Source: JBCCSZ01 sp039199225 (GTDB lineage Bacteria; Bacteroidota; Bacteroidia; Chitinophagales; Saprospiraceae). Taken from it: 26,661 nucleotides of DNA. The translations under genes and the position numbers were made by a program. The DNA is taken from NCBI GenBank assembly GCA_039199225.1, contig JBCCSZ010000078.1, positions 1 to 26,661 of the forward strand, read 5' to 3'. Numbering within the stretch: the stretch's first letter is position 1; every line of letters starts with the position of its first letter. The notes beneath the pieces are model-generated. The model saw nothing but the letters and a program-made list of their open reading frames with translations. It was not told the DNA's origin and did no database searches. Positions 15,505-23,907 of this stretch are shown here, piece after piece.

Positions 15505-15537
15505 CGTCCCGAATCTTTCAATCGAAGGTTTCGGGAT
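15505..15537 (+). terminator. Intrinsic terminator (repeat family copy 2), between convergent genes
   Basis: TCCCGAA (15507-15513) pairs with TTCGGGA (15530-15536); after a T/T mismatch an inner stem CTTTC/GAAGG closes on a 4-base loop AATC. A T-rich run (CTCTATTTT) follows on the plus strand. It serves the exported protein gene and may also stop tadA transcription from the other side. Its sequence is nearly the same as the hairpin at 7199-7236 read in the minus direction. Confidence 0.8.
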
Positions 15538-15551
15538 GCTCTATTTTAGGG

Positions 15552-16004
15552 CTACACCATTTTGCGACGGCGCGCAAAAAAATCTGTCAGTAAACGCTTA
15601 CACTCTTCCTGCATGATGCCAAACTCGACCTTGGTACGTGGGTGTAGCACCTCTTTTCCATATTTCATAAATCCCCGCTTCTCGTCACTAGCGCCATACA
15701 CCAAGCGGCCCAACTGCGCCCAGGCCAATGCACCACCACACATCAGGCATGGTTCCAATGTAACGTAGAGGGTGCATTCATTGAGGTACTTGGCACCAAG
15801 ATGCTGTGCAGCAGCCGTCAGCGCAATCATTTCAGCATGGGCAGTAACATCATGGAGTAATTCTGTATTGTTGTGACCTCGCGCAATGATGTGGTTATTG
15901 GCAACCACTACGGCCCCCACCGGTACCTCGCCGGCCTCGAAAGCCTTCTGAGCTTCTTGGAGGGCCTGCTTCATAAAATAGGCATCGTCGTATACTACGA
16001 GCAT
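15552..16004 (-). CDS. tadA: tRNA-specific adenosine deaminase
   Basis: Deaminates adenosine 34 to inosine in the tRNA-Arg anticodon. The 150-residue form from the ATG at 16004 matches the family; the frame is open 26 codons further up but without likeness. Zinc and catalytic motifs: TAHAEM with His56 and Glu58, and LEPCLMCGGAL with Cys86 and Cys89. GEVPVGAVVV near the N-terminus and the GRLVYGASDEKRGFMK stretch are also typical of TadA against cytosine or guanine deaminases. It lies 47 bases past the DUF2064 gene on the same strand. Separation from other nucleoside deaminases rests on these motifs, so the tRNA role is likely rather than proven. Confidence 0.88.
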   Translation of the reverse strand: MLVVYDDAYFMKQALQEAQKAFEAGEVPVGAVVVANNHIIARGHNNTELLHDVTAHAEMIALTAAAQHLGAKYLNECTLYVTLEPCLMCGGALAWAQLGRLVYGASDEKRGFMKYGKEVLHPRTKVEFGIMQEECKRLLTDFFARRRKMV

Positions 16005-16051
16005 GTTTGTTCTGCTTTTGGGTAAATGTAAGGATATTTCCCGGAAGCAGT

Positions 16052-16654
16052 TCACTCTAATTTCCACCCAAACTGCTCCCAATCTTCTTCGTAATCAATA
16101 TCGGATAGCTCCGGCAGCAGAAAGTAAGCTTGATTGAGGGCTTGAATGGCTGCAAGACTTTGCTCCAAGACCTTATCCGTACTCCATGCAATGCCTTCAA
16201 ACAGGCTGGGACTCATACGCTGCATCCCCAGTAGGTAGTAGCCGCCGTCGGTAGCAGGACCGATAACAAATGGGTATTCTTCCAATCGTTCAAATGCCGT
16301 TTGTATAATATCGGTGGTCAAGGAAGCGCAATCGCTTCCGATGATGAGAACGGGTTCGTTGATCTGAAAGATTTTCTTGAAAGCCTGTTGCATGCGCACG
16401 CCAAGTCCATTGCCTTGTTGAAGATGCTTGTGAAAATGGGTTTCCGGCCAGTCATCCGCCCGATCAATTTGGTCACTGTAAAACAGGTGGCGATCTGCCG
16501 CAAGCGGCAGAACAATTTGGCGCGTATGCTTCAATAAGGCCAGATATATTTGCAAGGCCCGGTCGGGGCCGACGGTCGCAGCCAGGCGAGTTTTGACCTT
16601 ACCTTTGACGGCATTTTTGACAAAGATAAGGATGGAAGGCTTCTTGGTAGTCAA
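16052..16654 (-). CDS. DUF2064/TIGR04282-type glycosyltransferase-like protein
   Basis: A 200-residue nucleotidyl/glycosyltransferase-fold protein. Family marks: ILIFVKNAVKGKVKTRLAATVG near the N-terminus, GSDCASLTTDIIQTAF in the middle, and FVIGPATDGGYYLLGM. Members are named for arsenosugar synthesis in some species, but most are uncharacterised, and there is no arsenic gene near this one, so the name should not be read as function. The start is TTG at 16654, directly preceded by an in-frame stop; no ATG fits, and the family motif begins only nine residues later, so TTG is credible. It sits 42 bases after the membrane fusion protein gene and 47 before tadA, so it is likely part of that transcript. 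Confidence 0.82.
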   Translation of the reverse strand: MTTKKPSILIFVKNAVKGKVKTRLAATVGPDRALQIYLALLKHTRQIVLPLAADRHLFYSDQIDRADDWPETHFHKHLQQGNGLGVRMQQAFKKIFQINEPVLIIGSDCASLTTDIIQTAFERLEEYPFVIGPATDGGYYLLGMQRMSPSLFEGIAWSTDKVLEQSLAAIQALNQAYFLLPELSDIDYEEDWEQFGWKLE

Positions 16655-16696
16655 TTAGAATGGTTTGACGAAAGTAGGAATAATCATTTCAAAGGC

Positions 16697-18109
16697 TTAA
16701 TTCTTCTTGTACAGCTCGTCTTCGTCGACTACAAGAATGCGTTCGCCTGCTTCCAGCTTTTTTGAAATGGCCGTATAAGGACCACTAACTACCTCATCGT
16801 TTTCAGAAATGCCCGAAAGTACTTGGATGTAATTGTCGTCTTGTACACCGGTACGAATTTCTACCATGGCAACCGTATCGCCCTGTGCTAGAAAAACCAC
16901 CTCTTTCAATTCTTCTTCCTCTTCCTTCTTATTGGGCTTTTTCTTGCCTTTGTTTTCTTCTTCTTCTGCTCGGGTCGTCACTGATTGGATGGGAACGCTC
17001 AGTACATCTTCCTTGACGGCTGTGCTGATTTCTACAGTGGCAGACATGCCAGGCTGGAATGGAAATCGACTACCATCCTTCAATAAGTCTTTGTAAGATT
17101 GTGGATCGATGCGAATTTTGACGACAAAGTTGATGACTTGATCGGTTGTTGAATGAACAGAGCCAGCTCCAGTAGCTGAATTAGCAATCTCCGTGACGAC
17201 ACCTGTGAAGGTTCTATTGAGATAGGCATCCACTTCGATAACGGCCTGGTCGCCTCTGTTGACCCGAAGAATGTCGTTTTCACTGACGTCTACCTGCACT
17301 TCGATGGCGTCCAGATTGGCCACGCGCATCATTTCGGTACCGGTCATCATAGATGTTCCTACAACGCGCTCTCCGGCTTCTACATTGAGCATAGAAACGG
17401 TGCCATCCATTGGTGCATAGATGGTGGTTCGGCGTAGGGTCGTACGCATTTCTTTGAGGGAGGCTTCGGCACTTTTGACAGAAAAGCTAGCGGCTTTGGC
17501 ACTTTGCTTGGATGCTTCCAGGTTGGCAATGGCTGTTTTGTAGGCCGCAGCGGCAGAGCGCAGATTGGCCTCCAAGGCATTTAGGTTGGATTCGGATGCT
17601 TCAAAATCGGCTGTTGAGATGACACCATCCTTGTGCAGTTGAATATTTCTTCTGTGGACATCTCTGGTGTTGACAAGTTGTGCTTCGATTTGTTCTCTTT
17701 GGGCTTCGGCCTGGGTGACACCCGCCTTATTTCTTTCAATGCCAGCTTGGGAGTTGGCCAACTGGGCTTTGGCATTGTTGACGCTGGCGACGCCTCTTTC
17801 TACTTGTGACTGATAGGCGTCTGGATCGATTCTGGCCAGTACTTGGCCATTGGTAACAGAATCTCCTTCTTCGACAAATAGCTCGACGATTTCGCCGGAT
17901 ACGTCAGATGAAATTTTGACTTCTACTTCTGGATAAATGCTTCCGCTTGCAGAGACCGTTTCTTTGATGGTGCGATGTTGGGCTTTTTCAATGCTGACTT
18001 TTTCTCCTTTTGGGTTGTTACGCGCTTTGACGGCGGCGAATCCGACCATGACAACAGTTGCAGTGATTAGGGCGATCAAGAGAACATTTTTACTTCTTTT
18101 CTTTGCCAT
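16697..18109 (-). CDS. HlyD/AcrA-type membrane fusion protein of an efflux system
   Basis: A periplasmic adaptor joining an inner-membrane pump to a TolC-type outer-membrane channel. 470 residues from the ATG at 18109. One N-terminal membrane helix (about 8-27), a lipoyl half-motif (VSASGSIYPEVEVKISSDVSGEIVELFVEEGDSVTNGQVLARID), a long coiled-coil hairpin rich in A, E, Q and N (about 100-220), the second lipoyl half (IYAPMDGTVSMLNVEAGERV), and beta-barrel and membrane-proximal domains (FQPGMSATVEISTAV, LSVPIQSVTTR). A highly charged insert (KGKKKPNKKEEEEELKE, near 410-425) is unusual. The layout fits MacA-like adaptors that work with MacB-type ABC transporters. The TolC-type gene lies 102 bases upstream, but no pump gene is in the window. 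Confidence 0.9.
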   Translation of the reverse strand: MAKKRSKNVLLIALITATVVMVGFAAVKARNNPKGEKVSIEKAQHRTIKETVSASGSIYPEVEVKISSDVSGEIVELFVEEGDSVTNGQVLARIDPDAYQSQVERGVASVNNAKAQLANSQAGIERNKAGVTQAEAQREQIEAQLVNTRDVHRRNIQLHKDGVISTADFEASESNLNALEANLRSAAAAYKTAIANLEASKQSAKAASFSVKSAEASLKEMRTTLRRTTIYAPMDGTVSMLNVEAGERVVGTSMMTGTEMMRVANLDAIEVQVDVSENDILRVNRGDQAVIEVDAYLNRTFTGVVTEIANSATGAGSVHSTTDQVINFVVKIRIDPQSYKDLLKDGSRFPFQPGMSATVEISTAVKEDVLSVPIQSVTTRAEEEENKGKKKPNKKEEEEELKEVVFLAQGDTVAMVEIRTGVQDDNYIQVLSGISENDEVVSGPYTAISKKLEAGERILVVDEDELYKKN

Positions 18110-18211
18110 TAAAGTACATTTTGAAGTTGGAATTCCGCCCTTCCGGCTGTAGGGACCCGAAGGATATCCGAGTCCCATAAAAATACCGGCTATGTTTCAA
18201 TTCAATATCGT

Positions 18212-19666
18212 TTAGTTGAGCTCTATTTGTTTGCCCATGTAAAAGTCGACAATTTTTAGGCGGAATAAATAATCGTATTTAGCAACAATGAGATCGACTT
18301 TTGCACGGTCAAGATTATTTCTAGCGGTTGTCAGTTCGAAGCTGTTGATGGCGCCTAGGTCAAATCGCTTTTGGGCGTTGTCGTAAGCCAGTTCGTTGGC
18401 TTCGACGGACTTTCTGGAGGCGATCAGTGTTCGCTTGGCAGATTTCGCTTGGGCAATGGCATTTTGAATATCTGCCTTTAGCTGCTGGCGAATCTGGTTG
18501 TTTTGAATTTCGGAGCTGATGACGTTGAGCCTTGCCCGCTCTATATTCAAATTGGTTTGTCCTCTATTAAAAATTGGGATATTCAAACTAACACCAACCC
18601 CTTGTCCAAAGTTGTCGGACAACTGCATACCGTAGCTGGCTTGAGGAAAAACAGGGCTTCCCATTCTTTCGAGGAATGCTACCTGGGCAGCTTCTCCATC
18701 GATCTCTACAAACTGAGGGTTTCCCAAGGCAAACGTAACATCTGATAAATCTGGCTCAGCCGTCAAATCTTCACCAAGACTGGAAAAGTTGGTACTCAAT
18801 CCTCCGAAGAGTGTCAAGTTGGGTTTCAATGCGGACTTGGCGATGTCGACACCGATTTCTGCAGATCGCAGGCGCATTTCTCCGGCGCGAACCTGTGGCT
18901 GCGATTGCAATGCCAGGCCATACACTTCTCCGAGTTTTGCAATGGTTGCCTCTTCGTATTTTTCTATGGCCATCTCTGGCTTTTCAATTCTGAGGTTGAA
19001 ATCTGGCTCTAGCTGCATCAGGTTTTTCAATGTCAGATAATTGATTTCGATGTTGTTTTCCTGTGCGATGATGAGCTGTTCGTTTTGTGCCAACTGAGCG
19101 ACGATGGCCAGTCGATCTCCAAATGGCAAGGTACCAGCTTTGATCAGTCGATCGGTTTGGTCGAGCTGTTCTTGCGTAAGCTCCCGGTTCTTTTGTGCAT
19201 TGAGCAATTGCTCCTCAGCAAACAAAACCTGCAAGTAGGCATTGGCAACTTGTAAGGCGAGGTTGTTGGCAATTTCTTGTGCACTGGCTTTGGAGGCTGC
19301 CAAGTCGTATCCGCTCTGCTTTACGCCATAATGAATGGCACCACCGCGATAAAGAGGAACATCTGTATCCAGTGATAAGCTATTGTTGAAAGAGCGAATA
19401 TTGGCAAAGGTGTTGGTGGTAAAGTCAATGCTTCGTCCAAAGTTGAATCGACCAGTAGAGCTGAAATTCAGGTTGGGAAGCCGGGCCATTTTGCTCGACT
19501 TTTCGGCTTGCTCTGCGACTCTGATGTCTACCTCAGAACCCAATACATCCAAGCTGTTCTTCTGAGCATGTTCGATACATCTCTGAAGACTCCATACTTC
19601 CTGTGATTGTAATTGAAAACAAAGAATGGTTAAAAATGCCAGCAATAAGGATGATTTTTTTGACAT
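18212..19666 (-). CDS. TolC-family outer-membrane efflux protein
   Basis: The outer-membrane channel of a tripartite exporter. 484 residues with a signal peptide (SSLLLAFLTILCFQLQSQ) and two repeats of the outer-membrane efflux domain: the first begins WSLQRCIEHAQKNSLDVLGSEVDIRVAEQ and includes NLALQVANAYLQVLFAEEQLLNAQKNRELTQEQLDQ; the second includes GLALQSQPQVRAGEMRLRSAEIGVDIAKSALKP. It ends with AYDNAQKRFDLGAINSFELTTARNNLDRAKVDLIVAKYDYLFRLKIVDFYMG, the usual C-terminal helices. It is the first gene of the minus-strand run with the membrane fusion protein, and co-transcription is likely. The 450-base spacer upstream has room for regulation, but only a one-mismatch promoter box (near 19689-19696) was found. 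Confidence 0.92.
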   Translation of the reverse strand: MSKKSSLLLAFLTILCFQLQSQEVWSLQRCIEHAQKNSLDVLGSEVDIRVAEQAEKSSKMARLPNLNFSSTGRFNFGRSIDFTTNTFANIRSFNNSLSLDTDVPLYRGGAIHYGVKQSGYDLAASKASAQEIANNLALQVANAYLQVLFAEEQLLNAQKNRELTQEQLDQTDRLIKAGTLPFGDRLAIVAQLAQNEQLIIAQENNIEINYLTLKNLMQLEPDFNLRIEKPEMAIEKYEEATIAKLGEVYGLALQSQPQVRAGEMRLRSAEIGVDIAKSALKPNLTLFGGLSTNFSSLGEDLTAEPDLSDVTFALGNPQFVEIDGEAAQVAFLERMGSPVFPQASYGMQLSDNFGQGVGVSLNIPIFNRGQTNLNIERARLNVISSEIQNNQIRQQLKADIQNAIAQAKSAKRTLIASRKSVEANELAYDNAQKRFDLGAINSFELTTARNNLDRAKVDLIVAKYDYLFRLKIVDFYMGKQIELN

Positions 19667-20116
19667 AGCAACGATATTTTAATGCGTACAATAATAAGAA
19701 AGCTATTTTGCAAAGACCAAATATTTATATCAAAGCCTGCGAAATAGCGATTAATTCAATGAATTTTCCCACGAGGGTTGATTCTGTTCCAGGGGGAATT
19801 CCACCCACCGTTTAACCCTCCTTTGAAGGCTGCCAACAGCGGAATTTTAACTAAAAAGTAGCTTCCAGATAAAATTACTACAGGCGGTTGGCTCGGAAAA
19901 ATCAATAGCTATGCCAATTGAATAATATATTGATAGCTAGCTTTTTATATAGAAATTATTATCAAATAGGTGTTCGTTTTCGAACAGTTTGGTGTACAGA
20001 AATGGACAGACATTCGGATGTTGTGCTGGGGCATTGATTGACACTCACACTTGGTCTTTTTTGCGAACTTCACAGCCAAATGCTTGGATACCAACTCGGT
20101 GTTTTATCGAACGAGC
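19667..20116. other. Non-coding interval upstream of the TolC-type gene
   Basis: 450 bases with no supported gene. It holds small dyads: GAGGGTT/AACCCTC (19773-19779, 19814-19820) around a GGAATTCC palindrome, ATCAATA/TATTGAT (19901-19907, 19928-19934) and TGTTCG/CGAACA with a TTTT loop (19971-19986). These could be operators or terminators; none is decisive. The right end is downstream of the lamin-tail gene, where a terminator is expected, but no strong hairpin is seen close to its stop. Confidence 0.55.
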
Positions 20117-22723
20117 CTACAGTTGCTCGGCAAGGACAACGGTCTTTTTAAAGCTTTCGACACTGCCATCTGGCTTAAAAATCTCGGCCCATACGATGTA
20201 AATGCCAATCCGCGCTTTGGTGCCTTCGTCGGTTTCTCCTTCCCACTTAAAGCTGCCTTCTTGACCCAATAATTGGTTTTGTACCAGATCGCGAATCAAC
20301 CTACCCTCTGAATCGAATATCTTAATATTGGCCACGCTGCCGCTTTGATCTGCATTGTAAAGTATGGCCAGAAAATCATCGCGGCTATCACCATCCGGAG
20401 ATAAAACTGCTCTTGGAATAGACAGCGTTTCGCCAGCAGGCTGAACAAATTCTGTTGATTGAGAATTGCGGGCAGTAGGGGTCGCAAAGCCAGCTTGCTC
20501 AGCTGCAGATTGCCAATTGGCAGCCGATTGGGTTATTGCTTCTGCATCGATGCGCTCCAAAGATACACCCTCTCGGTCGTCGAGAAAAGGAGAGTGAAAA
20601 GAGCGATCGTACGCAAACTCATCGATGATTTCTGTATCGTTTCCATCAATGGTGTAGAGTACGACTGTTCCCTCTCGGCTATCGTAGGAAGGAAGATCGC
20701 TTTCCAGCAAAGCTTCTGGTTTCAAAACGGAGTACTTGTTCTGAATATCTATGGGAGACTCTGTAACAGCAACATACTCGCCTGGAAACAACAAAAATGA
20801 AACGCGAATAGGGCTGATGTTGTCTATGCTGCCCAGTTCATCTCGATCGGCAATGATCAGATCGGCCATATCGATGATCTTATCTGAGCGGTTGAAGAAT
20901 TCCACAAATCGCCTTCCACCAGTAAGTGGATCGAACAACAGTTCATTGATGACAACATCTGAGGCCGTTGGTCGATCGGCCAATGCTACTTGTGTGCGGA
21001 TGGATTGTAGATTCTCATTGCCTTGACAATCGGTCAGCGTTGTCTGTATGTCGAGATTGTAAATGATGCCAGCCTGAAGGGGTGCTGCTAGGTTGAGGGT
21101 CAGCAGTTGGGGGGTAGAGGGATCGAAGGTTGTGCTACTGATTGCTATGCCTTCAAGGACAAAGTTCTCTGTTGTCAAAGCACTCATCTCGTCCAATACT
21201 TCAGCAAATTGAAGACCTATGTTTTGCTCGCTTTCTATTGTCGCACGCACCAAGGCAGGACCCTCCAGGTCCAAATCCGATGAAAAGACAGAATTGACCT
21301 GTCCGGGTGTTCCACCTTTGGGATCATCGGAACCAATCCAATTGGAAGCTAGGGTGCAGGGCCGATCCGGAGCAATCAATTCCAGGGTGTAACCACCGTT
21401 GACTTTGGTGCTTGATTGATACCACTCAATGCTGTATTCAACTTGATTGATGATCAGACCGTCGGGACTCAGCAAGGTGATCCGGTCTCTCGTATTACCC
21501 AGCCCTGGAAAGTCTTGCAATGGCAGGGACGGCCCTAGTGCGGAAAAATCTGCCGTACCTATTTCATAGAGTATTAAATAAGCGCCTGGTAAAATTAGTT
21601 GTTCGGGCAAGATGACTTCCTTGGAGGGGTCTGCCAGTATGAAATCTTCCAGTTGAATGACTTTGTTGCTGCGATTGAAAATTTCGATGAATTCCGTTTC
21701 TGGCAGGCCAATGGCTGGAGCAGGGTCGGCCATGATTTCTGTGATGATCAAGTCGTTGGGCGCCGCCTCCTGGATGTTTAGGAAGAGAAAACTCAACTGC
21801 TGCTGGCCAGAGACATTTCCTTCCAGGTCGGCGATGTTATTGCTTGTTAATTGATAGTTTTGTTGATTGACCATACTGGTGGCCAACTGCAATTGGACCA
21901 ATCTCGGATTGTCTATATCAAGGGTAGCAGAAAGGGGATTTCCGATTCCTTGATCAATGGTGTAATTGGCTGGAATGGTGGCAGAACTTGGATCGACTGT
22001 CTCGTCGAAAAGGACGCTGATGCTTTGGGAGCTTGTGGCGTCGACTTCTGTCAAAACCGGTGGCGTTGTATCTGATACAAGGGCTTCAACAGAAATATCG
22101 TCAAAGAAAAAGCGATTTGTCCGAGAAGATGTGTAAAAACATTCGAAGCCAAAAAAGCCATTAGTACCCAGGTAGGTATCATCTGTAACCCTCAAGTCTT
22201 CTTGCAAATTATTACCTCCATTATAGTCTATCGAAAAAATCCATTCGCTTTGGCTGTTCCTATTGATTTGCAAACGAATATTGACCGGATCACTTCCTAC
22301 AGCGCCACTGCTTGCCTGACCGATTTCTGTTGCAGTACCTGCGTCCTGGCGAAAAAAGCGGATGGCATCATCGCTACCTTGCTCACCTATTTCGATGAAA
22401 TAGGCATTGCCAGTATTCATAGGGACCTGGTCTGTTTGTAGATAAACCCGTAGGCGATTGGAGGAGGAGGGAGCGAAAGCCATCCTGATGTAAAACTCCC
22501 ATACGGCACTGTCTGGAAAATTAACGGCTGTGTGGAGGACGGAACTGCCAGCACTTGCAGCATCTAATTGCAATTCCTGGGTGCTGTTGACAATAAAATC
22601 GGCTATATCTCCTTGCCAGGAGGGGCTTGCATCAAAGTTGCCATCGCTAAAATCATCTTGGAGTTGGCCAAATGCCAGAAGAGGAAGAAAGAGGCAGGCA
22701 AATATGAGGGTAGTTCTGTCCAT
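20117..22723 (-). CDS. Large secreted protein with two lamin-tail domains and a FlgD-like C-terminal domain
   Basis: An 868-residue exported protein. Signal peptide 1-20 (LIFACLFLPLLAFG); residues about 25-215 look like a concanavalin-type jelly-roll (WEFYIRMAFAPSSSNRLRVYLQ, RFFFDDISVE); about 219-315 a bacterial Ig-like domain (TPPVLTEVDATSSQSISVLFDETVDPSSATIPANYTI); about 322-430 a lamin-tail domain (NDLIITEIMADPAPAIGLPETEFIEIFNRS); about 487-580 a second Ig-like domain; about 590-690 a second lamin-tail domain (DVVINELLFDPLTGGRRFVEFFNRS). The last 95 residues (SPDGDSRDDFLAILY, NIKIFDSEGRLIRDL, ARIGIYIVWAEIFKPDG, FKKTVVLAEQL) resemble a FlgD-like/gliding-type terminal domain, probably used for T9SS export. 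Likely a cell-surface protein, perhaps adhesive; no catalytic motif is seen. A promoter box lies 4 bases before the ATG. Confidence 0.85.
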   Translation of the reverse strand: MDRTTLIFACLFLPLLAFGQLQDDFSDGNFDASPSWQGDIADFIVNSTQELQLDAASAGSSVLHTAVNFPDSAVWEFYIRMAFAPSSSNRLRVYLQTDQVPMNTGNAYFIEIGEQGSDDAIRFFRQDAGTATEIGQASSGAVGSDPVNIRLQINRNSQSEWIFSIDYNGGNNLQEDLRVTDDTYLGTNGFFGFECFYTSSRTNRFFFDDISVEALVSDTTPPVLTEVDATSSQSISVLFDETVDPSSATIPANYTIDQGIGNPLSATLDIDNPRLVQLQLATSMVNQQNYQLTSNNIADLEGNVSGQQQLSFLFLNIQEAAPNDLIITEIMADPAPAIGLPETEFIEIFNRSNKVIQLEDFILADPSKEVILPEQLILPGAYLILYEIGTADFSALGPSLPLQDFPGLGNTRDRITLLSPDGLIINQVEYSIEWYQSSTKVNGGYTLELIAPDRPCTLASNWIGSDDPKGGTPGQVNSVFSSDLDLEGPALVRATIESEQNIGLQFAEVLDEMSALTTENFVLEGIAISSTTFDPSTPQLLTLNLAAPLQAGIIYNLDIQTTLTDCQGNENLQSIRTQVALADRPTASDVVINELLFDPLTGGRRFVEFFNRSDKIIDMADLIIADRDELGSIDNISPIRVSFLLFPGEYVAVTESPIDIQNKYSVLKPEALLESDLPSYDSREGTVVLYTIDGNDTEIIDEFAYDRSFHSPFLDDREGVSLERIDAEAITQSAANWQSAAEQAGFATPTARNSQSTEFVQPAGETLSIPRAVLSPDGDSRDDFLAILYNADQSGSVANIKIFDSEGRLIRDLVQNQLLGQEGSFKWEGETDEGTKARIGIYIVWAEIFKPDGSVESFKKTVVLAEQL

Positions 22724-22727
22724 ATAT

Positions 22728-22735
22728 CAAAAATA
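22728..22735 (-). promoter_or_regulatory. Bacteroidota -7 promoter element of the lamin-tail gene
   Basis: On the minus strand TATTTTTG matches TAnnTTTG, only 4 bases before the ATG at 22723. Transcription would start at or right beside the start codon. No -33 element is clear. AT-rich sequence makes a chance match possible. Confidence 0.45.
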
Positions 22736-22756
22736 GCAATAAACTCTAAAATGGCT

Positions 22757-22764
22757 TATCTTTG
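22757..22764 (+). promoter_or_regulatory. Bacteroidota -7 promoter element of asd
   Basis: TATCTTTG matches TAnnTTTG and predicts a leader of about 115 bases before the asd ATG at 22885. It lies 22 bases from the opposing -7 box of the lamin-tail gene, so the two RNA polymerase footprints would overlap. Confidence 0.6.
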
Positions 22765-22884
22765 CGTCCTGTTTGAAAAGAATGAGCATAGAATTTGCTT
22801 GTGTTTGAAAATCCTGATAAAGGAAGCGTATCTAGTCTTTCTTTAAAAGATTGGAACTCGATTTAAATATAAAAAAAGTGTGTT

Positions 22885-23907
22885 ATGAAAGTAGCAGTTG
22901 TCGGAGCAACCGGCCTTGTGGGTACTGTCATGCTCCAAGTATTGGAAGAACGCCAGTTTCCAATGACAGAATTGATGGTAGTCGCCTCAGCGCGTTCCGT
23001 AGGTAAAAAGGTGAAATTCAAGGGAGAAGAATACGAAGTGATTGGAATGGAGACAGCGGTGGCTGCCCGTCCGGACATTGCCATCTTTTCTGCAGGCGGC
23101 GGCGTTTCTAAGGAATGGGCGCCTCGTTTTGCCGAGGTCGGAACAACGGTTGTCGATAACTCATCGGCCTGGCGGATGGACCCTGATAAGAAGTTAATAG
23201 TCCCGGAGATCAATGCTGGCCTATTGACGGACCAGGATAAGATCATTGCCAATCCCAACTGTTCGACCATTCAAATGGTTGTTGCGTTGGCTCCTCTGCA
23301 CAAGGCTTTTGGCATTCGTCGGTTGGTCATTTCGACCTACCAGTCTATCACTGGAACAGGCGTCAAAGCAGTTCGACAATACGAAATGGAGAAGAATGGC
23401 CACGAAATGCCTACAGAAGAAAGGGCTTATCCGCATCCTATTTTTGATAATTGCCTTCCTCACTGTGATGTTTTTTTGGAAAACGATTACACTCGTGAGG
23501 AAATGAAGTTGGTCCATGAGACGCGCAAGATTCTCTCGGACCAATCGTTGCGCATTACGGCTACTGCTGTGAGGGTACCGGTGCAGGGCGGGCATTCCGA
23601 GAGCGTCAATGTAGAATTTGATCGTCCTTTTGAGGTCGAAGCGGTTAAGAAATTACTGGCAGCAACTGAAGGAGTGATCGTTCAGGATGATGCTAAGGCC
23701 AATAGTTATCCGATGCCTCGCTTTTCCAAGGACAAGGATGCCGTATTCGTTGGTCGCATTCGCCGGGATGAATCCATTGAAAATGGACTGAATTTGTGGG
23801 TTGTTTCTGATAATCTGCGCAAGGGTGCTGCTACCAATGCCATTCAAATTGCAGAATATCTCTTGGCCAATAAACTGGTAGGAGCCGTACAAGTTGCGCC
23901 TCATTAA
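22885..23907 (+). CDS. asd: Aspartate-semialdehyde dehydrogenase
   Basis: Makes aspartate 4-semialdehyde from aspartyl phosphate with NADPH, the branch point to lysine/diaminopimelate, threonine and methionine. 340 residues, normal for the family. The NADP loop GATGLVG is at 7-13, the catalytic Cys126 is in NPNCSTIQM, the substrate segment STYQSITGTGVKAV is at 150-163, and the catalytic His237 is in RVPVQGGHSES. The N-terminus KVAVVGATG fits this start. It stands alone, divergent from the lamin-tail gene; a leader of about 115 bases runs from its promoter and an 18-bp terminator hairpin follows. I see no known amino-acid riboswitch in the leader. Its assignment is among the surest in the window. 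Confidence 0.97.
   Translation: MKVAVVGATGLVGTVMLQVLEERQFPMTELMVVASARSVGKKVKFKGEEYEVIGMETAVAARPDIAIFSAGGGVSKEWAPRFAEVGTTVVDNSSAWRMDPDKKLIVPEINAGLLTDQDKIIANPNCSTIQMVVALAPLHKAFGIRRLVISTYQSITGTGVKAVRQYEMEKNGHEMPTEERAYPHPIFDNCLPHCDVFLENDYTREEMKLVHETRKILSDQSLRITATAVRVPVQGGHSESVNVEFDRPFEVEAVKKLLAATEGVIVQDDAKANSYPMPRFSKDKDAVFVGRIRRDESIENGLNLWVVSDNLRKGAATNAIQIAEYLLANKLVGAVQVAPH

Noticed and set aside
22765..22884. Possible amino-acid riboswitch in the asd leader
   Set aside because: The leader is AT-rich with only a small dyad (TCTTT/AAAAGA); no conserved lysine-aptamer elements could be seen.
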